Assembly: GCA_963663675.1 (NCBI GenBank)
Contig: OY760498.1
Location: 2,294,001 to 2,358,000 of the forward strand
Direction of reading: 5' to 3'
DNA length: 64,000 nt
DNA from: CAINVV01 sp963663675
Lineage (GTDB): Bacteria > Bacteroidota > Bacteroidia > Bacteroidales > Prolixibacteraceae
This document shows positions 7,905-16,652 of the stretch, piece by piece (position 1 is the first letter of the stretch; each line of letters starts with the position of its first letter). Under the pieces are notes generated by a model. The model did no database searches. It saw only the letters and a list, made by a program, of their open reading frames with translations, and was not told where the DNA came from. Position numbers and translations under genes: made by a program.

Positions 7905-10382
7905 GTGAATATTTATCCTGAAAATTTCGAAAATAAAATTGGTTTTGACAAGGTCAGGGAACTTCTGAACAGCCGGTGCCTCAGTGAACTGGGGAAAGAA
8001 AATGTGGCTGACTGCAGGTTTTCAACTGATCCGGTACTGATTGAAAAGGAGCTGGATGAGACCATCGAGTTTCAGAATATTATCCGTGATGAATTGAATT
8101 TCCCGACCGGCTACTTTATTGATATGAGGCCTGTCCTGAGAAAATCCAAAATCCAGGGTACCTTTCTTGAAGTTTTCGAACTTTTTGATCTGAAAAGATC
8201 CCTTGAAACCCTCAGGGCGATAGTTTCATTTTTCAGGGAGAAGGAGCAGGAGACTTTTCCGCGTCTTTACCAGGTAATCAGGAGCATTCATGTATTTCCA
8301 TTCCTATATGAGAAGATAGACCAGATCCTGAGCAAAAATGGGACAATTAAAGACAATGCTTCTCCTGAACTGGTAAAAATACGAAAGGAGATACTCGCCC
8401 TGCAGTCAGGTGTATCGAAGATAATGGCCAAAATTCTGAAACATGCACAGTCAGAAGGGCTTGTGGAAAAAGATGTTACTGTTTCCATTCGTGAAGGCAG
8501 GGCTGTAATTCCTGTGTTATCAGCCAATAAAAGGAAGATGAGGGGTATTGTGCACGACGAATCTGCCACAGGACGGACCTCCTATATTGAACCGGAAGAG
8601 ATCGTTGAAACAAATAACAGGATAAGAGAGCTGGAATCTGCCGAAAGACGTGAGATTGTAAGAATTCTCACAAAATTTACAGATGAATTGCGGCCATATG
8701 CTGACGAACTGGAACAATCCTATGAAATTCTCGGTGTCCTGGATTTTATAAGGGCAAAGGCTTTATGGTCCAACGAGAGCAAATCAGTCAAGCCATTGTT
8801 AGTTAACTATCCTGAACTCAACTGGCTGGATGCCAGGCATCCGCTGCTGGAAAGAAACCTGGCGCGTGAAAAAAGAAAAATCGTGCCACTCAATATCAGG
8901 CTGACCAAAGATGACAGGATATTGCTGATTTCCGGCCCCAATGCAGGAGGAAAGTCAGTTTGCCTTAAAACAGTCGGCTTACTGCAGTACTGCCTGCAGT
9001 GCGGCGTCCCTGTTCCCATGCATCTCGATAGTGTAACTGGTATTTTTGAGAAAATATTTATCGACATTGGAGATAATCAATCGCTTGACAATGACCTGAG
9101 TACATACAGTTCACACCTGAGCGACATGAAATTTTTCGTCAGGAACTGTAATCCGCAGTCACTGGTACTGATTGATGAGTTCGGAACAGGCACAGAACCC
9201 ATGCTCGGTGGCGCAATTGCAGAGTCTATTCTTAATCGGATCAATAAGTTGCAAAGTTATGGCGTTATAACAACACATTATACCAATCTCAAGCACTTTG
9301 CTTCCTCGGTATCCGGGATAGCGAACGGGGCAATGCTGTACGATTCCAACAGGATGGAACCGCTGTTCCAGCTTCAGACAGGGAAACCCGGAAGTTCCTT
9401 TGCCTTTGAGATTGCCCGTAAGATTGGCCTTCCGGAAGATATTTTGCAGGAGGCGACGGAAAAGATCGGCAAAGACCACATCGATTTTGACAAACATCTC
9501 CGGGATATTGTCAGGGATAAGCGCTATTGGGAAACCAAACGTCAGAATATCCGGCAATCAGAGAAAAAACTGGAGGATCTTACTGCCACTTATGAAGAAA
9601 ATCTTTCGGAAGTCAGGAAACTAAGAAAAGAGATTCTTGACAAGGCCAAAAAGGAGGCAGCGGATATCCTGGCATCATCGAACAAGATGGTTGAACAGAC
9701 CATCCGGGACATCAAGGAAGCGGCTGCTGAAAAAGAGAAAACCAAGGAAGCACGTAAAAAACTGGAGGATTTCCGGAAGGTTGTCAGCACAGCACTGAAC
9801 TCTGAAGATGAGTCGATTGCAAGGAAGATGGAAATAATAAAACACCGTGAAATACGCAAAAAAAACAGGCCTCACCAGGATAAACCGGAAAAGAATATAG
9901 CTGAAGTCTCACCTAAAATCACAGAAATTGAAGCGGGCAGCTGGATCAAACTGAAAGATCAGGAAACTCCGGGTTTAGTGCTGGAAATAAACGGAAACAA
10001 CCTGGTAGTCGCTTTCGGACAATTGCGGTCTGTGGTAAAGCGAGACCGGGTATCTGTTGTCTCTCACAACGAAGTGAAGAAAACGAAGGAAAACTATACC
10101 ACAGCAAGGATAAACCGTGAAATCAATGAGAAAAAACTGAGTTTTAAGCCAAGAATTGATGTACGAGGGATGCGGGCCGATGAGGCACTGCAAAATATAA
10201 GGGATTTCATAGATGAGGCTATCATGGTGGAAGCCAATGAATTGCATATCCTGCACGGAAAAGGTAATGGCATTTTGCGTGAAATGATCCGTGCTTTTCT
10301 GAAGTCCGAACCCGCAATCAAAAAATTCCGGGATGAACATGTGCAATTCGGAGGGTCGGGGATAACTATTGTGGAGTTGTGA
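7905..10382 (+). CDS. mutS2: MutS2 family ATPase with C-terminal Smr domain
   Basis: MutS2 proteins bind branched DNA or collided ribosomes; they lack the mismatch-recognition domain of MutS1 and do not take part in mismatch repair. The order seen is: a core/lever region (1-300), Walker A SGPNAGGKS (343-351), Walker B LVLIDEFGTG (420-429), a long charged coiled coil (about 510-640), a KOW-like segment (about 680-715), and an Smr domain (about 750-825) with DVRGM and HGKGNGILRE. The length of 825 residues is normal. The start is GTG at 7905, because there is no in-frame ATG before conserved sequence. A dispersed repeat lies just upstream. Confidence 0.96.
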   Translation: MNIYPENFENKIGFDKVRELLNSRCLSELGKENVADCRFSTDPVLIEKELDETIEFQNIIRDELNFPTGYFIDMRPVLRKSKIQGTFLEVFELFDLKRSLETLRAIVSFFREKEQETFPRLYQVIRSIHVFPFLYEKIDQILSKNGTIKDNASPELVKIRKEILALQSGVSKIMAKILKHAQSEGLVEKDVTVSIREGRAVIPVLSANKRKMRGIVHDESATGRTSYIEPEEIVETNNRIRELESAERREIVRILTKFTDELRPYADELEQSYEILGVLDFIRAKALWSNESKSVKPLLVNYPELNWLDARHPLLERNLAREKRKIVPLNIRLTKDDRILLISGPNAGGKSVCLKTVGLLQYCLQCGVPVPMHLDSVTGIFEKIFIDIGDNQSLDNDLSTYSSHLSDMKFFVRNCNPQSLVLIDEFGTGTEPMLGGAIAESILNRINKLQSYGVITTHYTNLKHFASSVSGIANGAMLYDSNRMEPLFQLQTGKPGSSFAFEIARKIGLPEDILQEATEKIGKDHIDFDKHLRDIVRDKRYWETKRQNIRQSEKKLEDLTATYEENLSEVRKLRKEILDKAKKEAADILASSNKMVEQTIRDIKEAAAEKEKTKEARKKLEDFRKVVSTALNSEDESIARKMEIIKHREIRKKNRPHQDKPEKNIAEVSPKITEIEAGSWIKLKDQETPGLVLEINGNNLVVAFGQLRSVVKRDRVSVVSHNEVKKTKENYTTARINREINEKKLSFKPRIDVRGMRADEALQNIRDFIDEAIMVEANELHILHGKGNGILREMIRAFLKSEPAIKKFRDEHVQFGGSGITIVEL

Positions 10383-10416
10383 GTGGATGGGGATGCCTAT
10401 AGGACCTACCTGGAAG

Positions 10417-10452
10417 AATGTGCTAATGTGCTAATGTGCTAATGTGCTAATG
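10417..10452. repeat. Tandem octamer repeat (AATGTGCT) x4.5
   Basis: Four and a half perfect copies of AATGTGCT lie 34 bases after the MutS2 stop codon. The same unit, in the opposite orientation and slightly degenerate, occurs at 49361-49384. Seen directly. Confidence 0.95.
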
Positions 10453-10522
10453 GCCGGAAAAATGAGTGCGCGGTGATTAGAAGAGAATATACTGGTAAAG
10501 AAATGTAAGACAATACAACAGA

Positions 10523-11659
10523 ATGAGAAATTACGGTAGGAAAGATACAATCAATAAGATAATTTTTGGTGTGTCTTTTTTTGTGGTCCTGTTATTGGCA
10601 GGAGTTAATATATCCTATGCACAACATGTAACACCGGTCAATCCCGGCGGTGTTCCTGATCCGCAACTGAGCCAGGAAGACAATAATTTTCTCGACAGGC
10701 AGGCAGCGGTATTCCTCGACACAGTGAAGGCCGTTGTTGCAAAATTTCCGCCGGTTACCAGGGAAGGTAAGGAAAGAGGATATGCCAAACTGCTGCTTGA
10801 TGCGGTTTTTCATGAAAAATTCGCAGCATTCAGGAAGCCAGCGCAGGATTTCTTTCATTCACAGTGCGATAAGGCCATAAAAGAGCTCGAAGAGACGAAA
10901 ATCACCAGCGGTGCCAGAATTTGGAAGATTTATGACATGGGCTTTATTGTGCGCACAAAGTCTGTGACAATCGCATTCGACCTGGTAAGCGGTGTGACTT
11001 CCGGTTCAGTTGATTTCGCTCTTTCAGTCAACGAACTGGAGCGCCTTGTTGGACAGTGTGATGTTCTTTTTATCAGTCACAAACACGAAGATCATGCCGA
11101 AAAAGCTGTTGCTCAAAAATTTATACAATCCGGGAAACCTGTAATTGCACCTGAACAGACCTGGAAAAAAGATTCCATCTTCTCTCGTATACTTCATCCC
11201 GAACGGAGTGCTGAAAAAGTTCACCAAATCAAATTAGCCGGCAATAAAACGCTGAAAGTTATAATCTATCCGGGACACCAGTTAAAGGGAACCGACAACA
11301 ATTGCGCACTGGTAACCACACCCGAAGGAATCAAAATCGCCCATATCGGGGATGAAATAAATGAAGGTGATTTTATGGCTGATTTCGAATGGATAGACCA
11401 GGTGTCAAAAAATCACAATGTGGATATCCTGATGACAAATGCCTGGACAACTGATATTTTCAGAATTGTAAAAGGGTTTGATCCGAAGCTGGTATTACCA
11501 GGACATGAACTGGAGCTTGGCCACACTGTCTGGGACCGCCTTCCGTACTGGGGTGATGATGCCTATCTCAAACTCAATTATGCTGAATTAAAAAAATCGA
11601 AATATCCTGTCGTTGCCTTGATCTGGGGTGAATCCTTTGGCTACAGGCAAGACCAATAA
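10523..11659 (+). CDS. Exported metallo-beta-lactamase-fold hydrolase (UlaG-like)
   Basis: A metal-dependent hydrolase of the MBL superfamily, probably exported. Residues 1-34 read as a signal peptide (KIIFGVSFFVVLLLAGVNISYAQ), which puts the enzyme in the periplasm. The metal-binding motif HKHEDH is at 186-191, with further ligands likely in YPGHQ, HIGDE and LPGHELELGH. An N-terminal helical stretch of about 90 residues precedes the MBL fold. Cytoplasmic relatives hydrolyse lactones or nucleotides, so the exported location and unknown substrate leave the function open. The gene is single; the octamer repeat lies between it and mutS2. Confidence 0.85.
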   Translation: MRNYGRKDTINKIIFGVSFFVVLLLAGVNISYAQHVTPVNPGGVPDPQLSQEDNNFLDRQAAVFLDTVKAVVAKFPPVTREGKERGYAKLLLDAVFHEKFAAFRKPAQDFFHSQCDKAIKELEETKITSGARIWKIYDMGFIVRTKSVTIAFDLVSGVTSGSVDFALSVNELERLVGQCDVLFISHKHEDHAEKAVAQKFIQSGKPVIAPEQTWKKDSIFSRILHPERSAEKVHQIKLAGNKTLKVIIYPGHQLKGTDNNCALVTTPEGIKIAHIGDEINEGDFMADFEWIDQVSKNHNVDILMTNAWTTDIFRIVKGFDPKLVLPGHELELGHTVWDRLPYWGDDAYLKLNYAELKKSKYPVVALIWGESFGYRQDQ

Positions 11660-11684
11660 CGGAAAAAGGAGAGCGGAGAATGGG

Positions 11685-11712
11685 AAATTGAAAATTATTT
11701 GATTTTCAATTT
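11685..11712. terminator. AT-rich hairpin between convergent genes
   Basis: AAATTGAAAAT and ATTTTCAATTT form a perfect 11-bp stem with a six-base loop between the convergent MBL and GH78 genes. It has no GC clamp and only a weak T tract, so termination is possible but uncertain. Confidence 0.35.
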
Positions 11713-11794
11713 ATTAGCGCTATATTTAATATGTAGTCGGATTTACATCCCTCCTCAAAAAATTCTACTATGTTAGGTCTTAGGATTATAATTT

Positions 11795-14212
11795 TTAATT
11801 GATAATATAATCTCCCTCGGGTATCACGACCACCATCCTGGTGGGATAACATAAATAGGAAGCTTTTGTGTTTACATTTGTCACTTTCCACGATTTTTTC
11901 AATATTCCCGAGGGTGAAAACTGTGCAGATGTGCCCGGAGGAACAGATATTTTCAATTTAATATTTCTGTCCGGCGAACTTTCCCATTCGACCTTTATAT
12001 CCCCGGTAGGTGCATGATAAACTGCCTTTACTGAGCTGAGACCTTCAACGAAGGTGGGCGCCACGAGGAATTTCTTAAACCCGTAATCACCTTCCTGAGG
12101 ACGTATTCCGGCAAGCCAGCGGTAATACCATTCAGAAACACTGCCAAACATGGGATGACAGTTGGAATAGGTATTGTCACTTTCCTTCCAGGTCTCCCAG
12201 ATTGTTGTAGCTCCTCTGTCGATCATGAAACCCCACCCCGGGTATGCAGTACTGTTGACAATCCTGAACACTTCATCCGTATGTCCGGTCATGGAAAGTG
12301 CTTCAAGAATATATTTGGTACCGAAAATTCCGGTAGTAAAATGTCCCGAAGGCGCATTTGCGACAGCTTTTAACAGAGAATCAGCAGCCACATGAATTTC
12401 TCGCTGCGGAATGATATGATAATAAATCAAGGTCGCAAAAAGCGTTTGCCTGTTGATGGGATCCGGAACAGGTTTGCGCCAGAACAAATCCAGCAATTTA
12501 GCAGTAATTGACTCCTCCAGTTGTTTAAATTTCAAGGCATTTTTGTCGTCGTGCCTGTATTCTGCGAACATTCTCATAATCCTGGCACAATCAAGGTAAT
12601 GGGTGGTACCAATCAGTTGTACAGGAACTTTTTCGAGGGATTCATGATCACTTAAACCCTTGTCAACAATTCCGTCCGGATGCAATTTGTTCACTTTTTT
12701 CATCCAGTCAAGGTCTTTCCTGTACAATTCATTGACAATAGCAGTATCACCATAATACCGGAACAATTTGTACTGAGTTGTGAGATAAGCAGATTCCCAA
12801 CTGATTCCGCAGTATTTTATACCAACATAAGGAGCAGTGTCGATAAAAATTGAATCCTGCATGGCATCCACCCAGTCGTAAATAGTTTTACGGTAAAATG
12901 ACTGCATGTCAAAGTTGCAAATGTATGCCTCGCTTGTGGCATTCAAATCGCCGCCATACCCGAATTTTTCCCTGGCCGGACAATCGGATTGGACTGAAAC
13001 CAGGTTATTCAGGAACGTTTGGAGGCAGGCCCTCTGAATACTGTTTACAAGATCTGATGAACAAGTGAAACTATTTGGGTTTTCCACCCCGGTATGAAAT
13101 TCAATACCACTGATATCATTCTTTGCCGGCAGATAGTTTAACCCCGTAATTTCAATGTACCTGAATGTATGAAAGGTGAAATGTGGCTGATAAGTAATTT
13201 CAACATTTTTCCCGAATATATAACTATCAGTCTGCCAGGCGATATCAGGCGACCCAGGACCGCCATTGCCTTTTCTTTTGATCTGTCCTGCCACCGTCGT
13301 CATCGGATTGAGCGAGCCGTTGTCATACAGACGTTCCCCAAACCTGAAAACTATTGTATCACCGGACTTTCCTTTCATCTGAATTTTAAACACGCCTGTC
13401 ATATTAACACCCATATCGACAATGGTTGCTTTTCCTGCCTGACGAATATCAACAGATTGTATTGTCCTTGAAACCTTTACATTAGGAAAAAAGGATAGCT
13501 GCAGCTTACCGCCCGGACCATTTCTGAGTGGTGCTGCCTTCCAGTGTATATCCTCCCTGTAACCGGGAATGTCCCAGCCTGGAACTTCCTTGCCTCCATC
13601 GTAGACCTCACCAAGGTAGACAGAGTTTCGAATGACCGGACCTGGCGCCGCTTTCCAGTCGGAACCGGTACCTATCACACCTTTTGAACCATCTGTGTAT
13701 AAAATGGTTAGATTCGCAATGAACTGAGGCTGTCCGCAAGGCAGATAGTCGCGCAAATTTCTGCTTCCCCACATTCTTAGCGGCAACAAGTTATAAAAAC
13801 CATTACCCAACATGGTGCCGACAACATTATTGCCTGCCCTGATCATCGATGTTACATCGTAATCAGAATAGTAAATCCGTTTTGAAAAATTTGTCCAGGC
13901 AGGTTCCAGGAGATCATTCTCAATTTTTTGTCCGTTGATGGATGCCAGGAAGTAACCGGCAGCAGTAATCGACAAAGTAGCTTTCTTGACTTTGCCCCTG
14001 ACGGTAAACTCCTTTCTGAAAAGTGACGCCGGATGATCACCGAACATCCCTGAATCTGAGGTAAATGTCTTCTCAGGCTCGCCAATCCATTTGGCCCCTG
14101 CAAAAGCTGATGAACCTTCATTGCCCTGATGCTGTGCTGCCAGCTGGTAAGCCGGAAGCGTTATCAGAAGCAACAATGCCGTGGAAATCTGAATTTTTGT
14201 ATACAAGCTCAT
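11795..14212 (-). CDS. Alpha-L-rhamnosidase (GH78), exported
   Basis: A glycoside hydrolase that removes terminal alpha-L-rhamnose from plant or bacterial glycans. A signal peptide (LYTKIQISTALLLLITLPAY, then QLAAQ) starts at the ATG at 14212; an upstream TTG at 14254 would add 14 residues and spoil the signal. The N-terminal beta-sandwich domains (about 40-360) include the FRKEF and WTNFSKRIYY segments typical of rhamnosidase N-domains. The (alpha/alpha)6 barrel follows, with the conserved DCPAREKFGYGGD acid/base region and a later WETW motif. A C-terminal beta domain closes the protein. At 805 residues it is full length. It follows the SDR gene by 38 bases on the same strand. Confidence 0.93.
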   Translation of the reverse strand: MSLYTKIQISTALLLLITLPAYQLAAQHQGNEGSSAFAGAKWIGEPEKTFTSDSGMFGDHPASLFRKEFTVRGKVKKATLSITAAGYFLASINGQKIENDLLEPAWTNFSKRIYYSDYDVTSMIRAGNNVVGTMLGNGFYNLLPLRMWGSRNLRDYLPCGQPQFIANLTILYTDGSKGVIGTGSDWKAAPGPVIRNSVYLGEVYDGGKEVPGWDIPGYREDIHWKAAPLRNGPGGKLQLSFFPNVKVSRTIQSVDIRQAGKATIVDMGVNMTGVFKIQMKGKSGDTIVFRFGERLYDNGSLNPMTTVAGQIKRKGNGGPGSPDIAWQTDSYIFGKNVEITYQPHFTFHTFRYIEITGLNYLPAKNDISGIEFHTGVENPNSFTCSSDLVNSIQRACLQTFLNNLVSVQSDCPAREKFGYGGDLNATSEAYICNFDMQSFYRKTIYDWVDAMQDSIFIDTAPYVGIKYCGISWESAYLTTQYKLFRYYGDTAIVNELYRKDLDWMKKVNKLHPDGIVDKGLSDHESLEKVPVQLIGTTHYLDCARIMRMFAEYRHDDKNALKFKQLEESITAKLLDLFWRKPVPDPINRQTLFATLIYYHIIPQREIHVAADSLLKAVANAPSGHFTTGIFGTKYILEALSMTGHTDEVFRIVNSTAYPGWGFMIDRGATTIWETWKESDNTYSNCHPMFGSVSEWYYRWLAGIRPQEGDYGFKKFLVAPTFVEGLSSVKAVYHAPTGDIKVEWESSPDRNIKLKISVPPGTSAQFSPSGILKKSWKVTNVNTKASYLCYPTRMVVVIPEGDYIIN

Positions 14213-14250
14213 TGCTGAAAGGTTAAATGGATTAAAAACCGGATCATGTC

Positions 14251-14979
14251 TCAAAATTTCGAATACAAGCTGAATGGTAACCTACTGATTATAAATGCAA
14301 TCAACCCCCACCTGCGTGAGACATACACCATCCTTCTCTTGTTCAAGATGGCTTTTATAATTTGAGCTGAAGCTTTGGCAACAGGGATTACCCAAAACAG
14401 CTCCTCCCCTTTTGCCATTTTAGTGTCAACGAATCCGGGCCGGATGTCCGTCACATAGACCGGAAGTTTTTCTTTTCGGGCCTTTATTTGTAATGCTTCT
14501 AAATAATTAATCTGGTAGGCTTTGGATGCGTTGTAGGACGGAGAACCGGCTCCTCCTCTCAGTCCGCCGATCGACGTAATAGCTGCTAATTGTCCATAAC
14601 CCTGACTTTTAAAGAGATTGAATGCACAGTCAACAATAGCAGTAAATCCGGAGACATTGGTCTCAATTGTTTTCTTCTCCGTATCAAAATCCAGATCGGC
14701 GTTAAAATCTCCAATCCCTGAACTAAGTATCAGCCAATCAACCTGTTTGAGATTACTAAATATTCTTTTGAGATTGCTTTCAACATGAACGGTATCGTTA
14801 ACATCCAGTGTTTCAACCATTGATGTGTCAGGGAACCTGTCATGAAGTTCTTCCAGCAAAAACGTACGGCGTGCGCACAGCACAACAGTATCGCCAGAAG
14901 ACAATAATTGCTCCGCAATTTCCCTGCCAATACCGGAACTTGCGCCAATGACAACCGTTTTTCTCAATGAAGCCTTCAT
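14251..14979 (-). CDS. Short-chain dehydrogenase/reductase (SDR)
   Basis: A classical SDR oxidoreductase using NAD(P)(H), with unknown substrate. The cofactor motif GASSGIG is at 12-18; the catalytic residues are Ser136 (TSIGG), Tyr149 and Lys153 (YNASK). Arg37-Arg38 after beta-strand 2 favour NADP(H). It has 242 residues and is cytoplasmic. The start codon and the next four codons lie inside the 3' end of a dispersed ~87-bp repeat (copy B), so the first residues are repeat-derived. It precedes the GH78 gene on the same strand, but no functional link is obvious. Confidence 0.92.
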   Translation of the reverse strand: MKASLRKTVVIGASSGIGREIAEQLLSSGDTVVLCARRTFLLEELHDRFPDTSMVETLDVNDTVHVESNLKRIFSNLKQVDWLILSSGIGDFNADLDFDTEKKTIETNVSGFTAIVDCAFNLFKSQGYGQLAAITSIGGLRGGAGSPSYNASKAYQINYLEALQIKARKEKLPVYVTDIRPGFVDTKMAKGEELFWVIPVAKASAQIIKAILNKRRMVYVSRRWGLIAFIISRLPFSLYSKF

Positions 14980-15053
14980 AAACTATCGTTCCTAAAACAG
15001 GAGGTATAAACTTTGAGGATTCCATACGTACGTTCTAATATTCAGCATATTAA
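14967..15053 (-). repeat. Dispersed ~87-bp repeat, copy B
   Basis: Minus-strand copy of the family also seen at 7802-7889 and 19378-19464. The 5' part reads CTGAATATTAGAACGTAC and the 3' end AGTTTATGAAGGCTTCAT (15 of 18 bases shared with each other copy). Its ATG is used as the start codon of the SDR gene. Confidence 0.65.
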
Positions 15054-15091
15054 TAGTGATTTATTCGTATGAATGGATAAATTATAGTTGT

Positions 15092-16288
15092 TCAGTTCCA
15101 TTTAACATCATCGTTAGACCTGATGCCGTTTGCCGGAAAAGGATGTTTGGCATCGAATGGATACAAGGATTTTTGCTCTTCAATGACGATCATATCCTCT
15201 TTTACAGTACCATCGGGATTCATTGCTTTGGAAAGATCGAGGCCCAGGTATTTTGCCAGAAATGGATAAGCTGCAATTCTTTTATTCAGGTCATATCCAT
15301 GTTTATCATTGGGAAGATGAACATTTTGCACCATGTCAGCCTTGCCGTAAAACTGATAAACGTACTTCAGGAAAGGCAATTCGACTTCAGGATTATTTTT
15401 TGTCCAGTCAGCGCCATCGGATACCAGCAGCATCGGCCGAGGAGCAGTACAAGCAGCAATTTCAACATTGTTAGTCTGATAACCAACATCTTTGTGGATT
15501 GGCATACCGCTTTCACAGACACAGCCACCAAAGAAATGTGCTGAGACCATCACAACCGGCACTGAAACCTTGACCCTGTTGTCGATAGCTGTGAGCAGAA
15601 AGGTCTGAGTCCCGCCTCCTGAAGCGCCAGTACAGGCAATTTTATCAGGATCGGCACCCATCTCCAGGATAAAATCAAGGCAACGGATACTGTTCCATAG
15701 CTGAAGCTTTAATGCCTGGGGATGATCGTGTTTCCATCCCAGTTCTCCCATTTGTCCATAACCGACCATGTCATAACCGAAAACCATAGCTCCCATTCGC
15801 GCTAAAGCAGCAAAGCGTTTCTGGGCATCCGGCCTGTATCGTCCAACATCACCCGGTTTGGTAAAGTGCCCATGGGGACTAATGATTCCGGGTAATTTCC
15901 CTTTGGCATTTGTGGGCATGTACAGACTTCCTGTAACGTAGACTCCGGGAAGGCTCTCGAAGGCGACATTCTGAACCTGGTAGCCATCATAGACACGTTT
16001 TTCGCCAATGATAGGATTCAAAGGACATTTCACAGGAAATTTCTCAAGACCGGCACCTTTAAGTATGTGTTCTTTGATCAGTTTCGCACGTTTCTCCCAT
16101 TCATTTTTGGTAGTGTATTGTTGCTTCTGTGCTTCCAGAAAATCTGCACCCTCTTTCTCTGTCCAGTATTTTCCTACACACAACATATTCTCCTGCTTCT
16201 TCTCATTCTTTTTGGCCTCCTGTGAATTGGCCGGAAAGGTAGAAAGCACCACAACGGCAGCGAAAATTAATTTAATCCTGAAGTTCAT
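15092..16288 (-). CDS. Exported alpha/beta hydrolase, acetylxylan-esterase-like
   Basis: A secreted serine esterase fold. The signal peptide is residues 1-22 (LIFAAVVVLSTFPANSQ). The nucleophile elbow GASGGG has Ser223; a likely acid is Asp291 or Asp294 (SDGADW), and the His is His330 in NDKHGYD. The N-terminal 110 residues form the extra domain typical of the large acetylxylan-esterase-like group from Bacteroidota and Planctomycetes. The 398-residue length fits that group. The neighbouring rhamnosidase suggests a role in deacylating plant glycans, which is inference. Confidence 0.85.
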   Translation of the reverse strand: MNFRIKLIFAAVVVLSTFPANSQEAKKNEKKQENMLCVGKYWTEKEGADFLEAQKQQYTTKNEWEKRAKLIKEHILKGAGLEKFPVKCPLNPIIGEKRVYDGYQVQNVAFESLPGVYVTGSLYMPTNAKGKLPGIISPHGHFTKPGDVGRYRPDAQKRFAALARMGAMVFGYDMVGYGQMGELGWKHDHPQALKLQLWNSIRCLDFILEMGADPDKIACTGASGGGTQTFLLTAIDNRVKVSVPVVMVSAHFFGGCVCESGMPIHKDVGYQTNNVEIAACTAPRPMLLVSDGADWTKNNPEVELPFLKYVYQFYGKADMVQNVHLPNDKHGYDLNKRIAAYPFLAKYLGLDLSKAMNPDGTVKEDMIVIEEQKSLYPFDAKHPFPANGIRSNDDVKWN

Positions 16289-16592
16289 CCTGGTAAAATG
16301 TTTTAAAAGTTAACTGGCCTGGTCCGGAACGCAATTTTTACAACTTTTTATGTCAAAAATCATCTGATCCGGTCAAAACCCTGATGACAAATGTTGTTTG
16401 GAAGGTTCCAAAATAACAAAAAAAGTTAGAATCAGGATTTAATCCAGCAATTTATTTTGGGGCCGGATCGGTTCCAGTGACTTGATAATAAAATTCTATT
16501 TGATTCAAACTGAATTTTTTGACAAAATAATATTAGCAAAGGATAATATTCATTAATAATATTGAATCTGAATAAGGGTTTAAAATCCCTAT

Positions 16593-16624
16593 AGTATTGT
16601 AATACTGATGTATCGTTGATACAT
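16593..16624. promoter_or_regulatory. Two adjacent palindromes, candidate operator or leader hairpins
   Basis: AGTATT-GT-AATACT (16593-16606) and ATGTATC-GTT-GATACAT (16608-16624) are perfect inverted repeats separated by one base. They end 28 bases before the ATG at 16653. They could bind a dimeric regulator or fold in the mRNA leader. Confidence 0.45.
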
Positions 16625-16628
16625 TTAC

Positions 16629-16644
16629 AAAAAAAAAAAAAAAA
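16629..16644 (+). repeat. Poly(A) tract of 16
   Basis: Sixteen consecutive A residues end eight bases before the start codon at 16653. A-rich leaders help translation in Bacteroidota. A run this long is also prone to slippage and to sequencing error. Confidence 0.9.
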
Positions 16645-16652
16645 GTAGCTCT

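Larger units (their letters stand above)
16289..16652. other. Intergenic region upstream of the beta-propeller cluster
   Basis: This 364-base divergent intergenic stretch is AT-rich and holds no ORF I can support. Its right end contains two adjacent perfect palindromes (16593-16606 and 16608-16624) and a 16-base A tract (16629-16644) just before the first propeller gene. I found no clear TAnnTTTG element. Confidence 0.7.

Noticed and set aside
12155..12395. Two plus-strand frames inside the rhamnosidase gene
   Set aside because: Opposite strand of a conserved GH78 enzyme; no features of their own.
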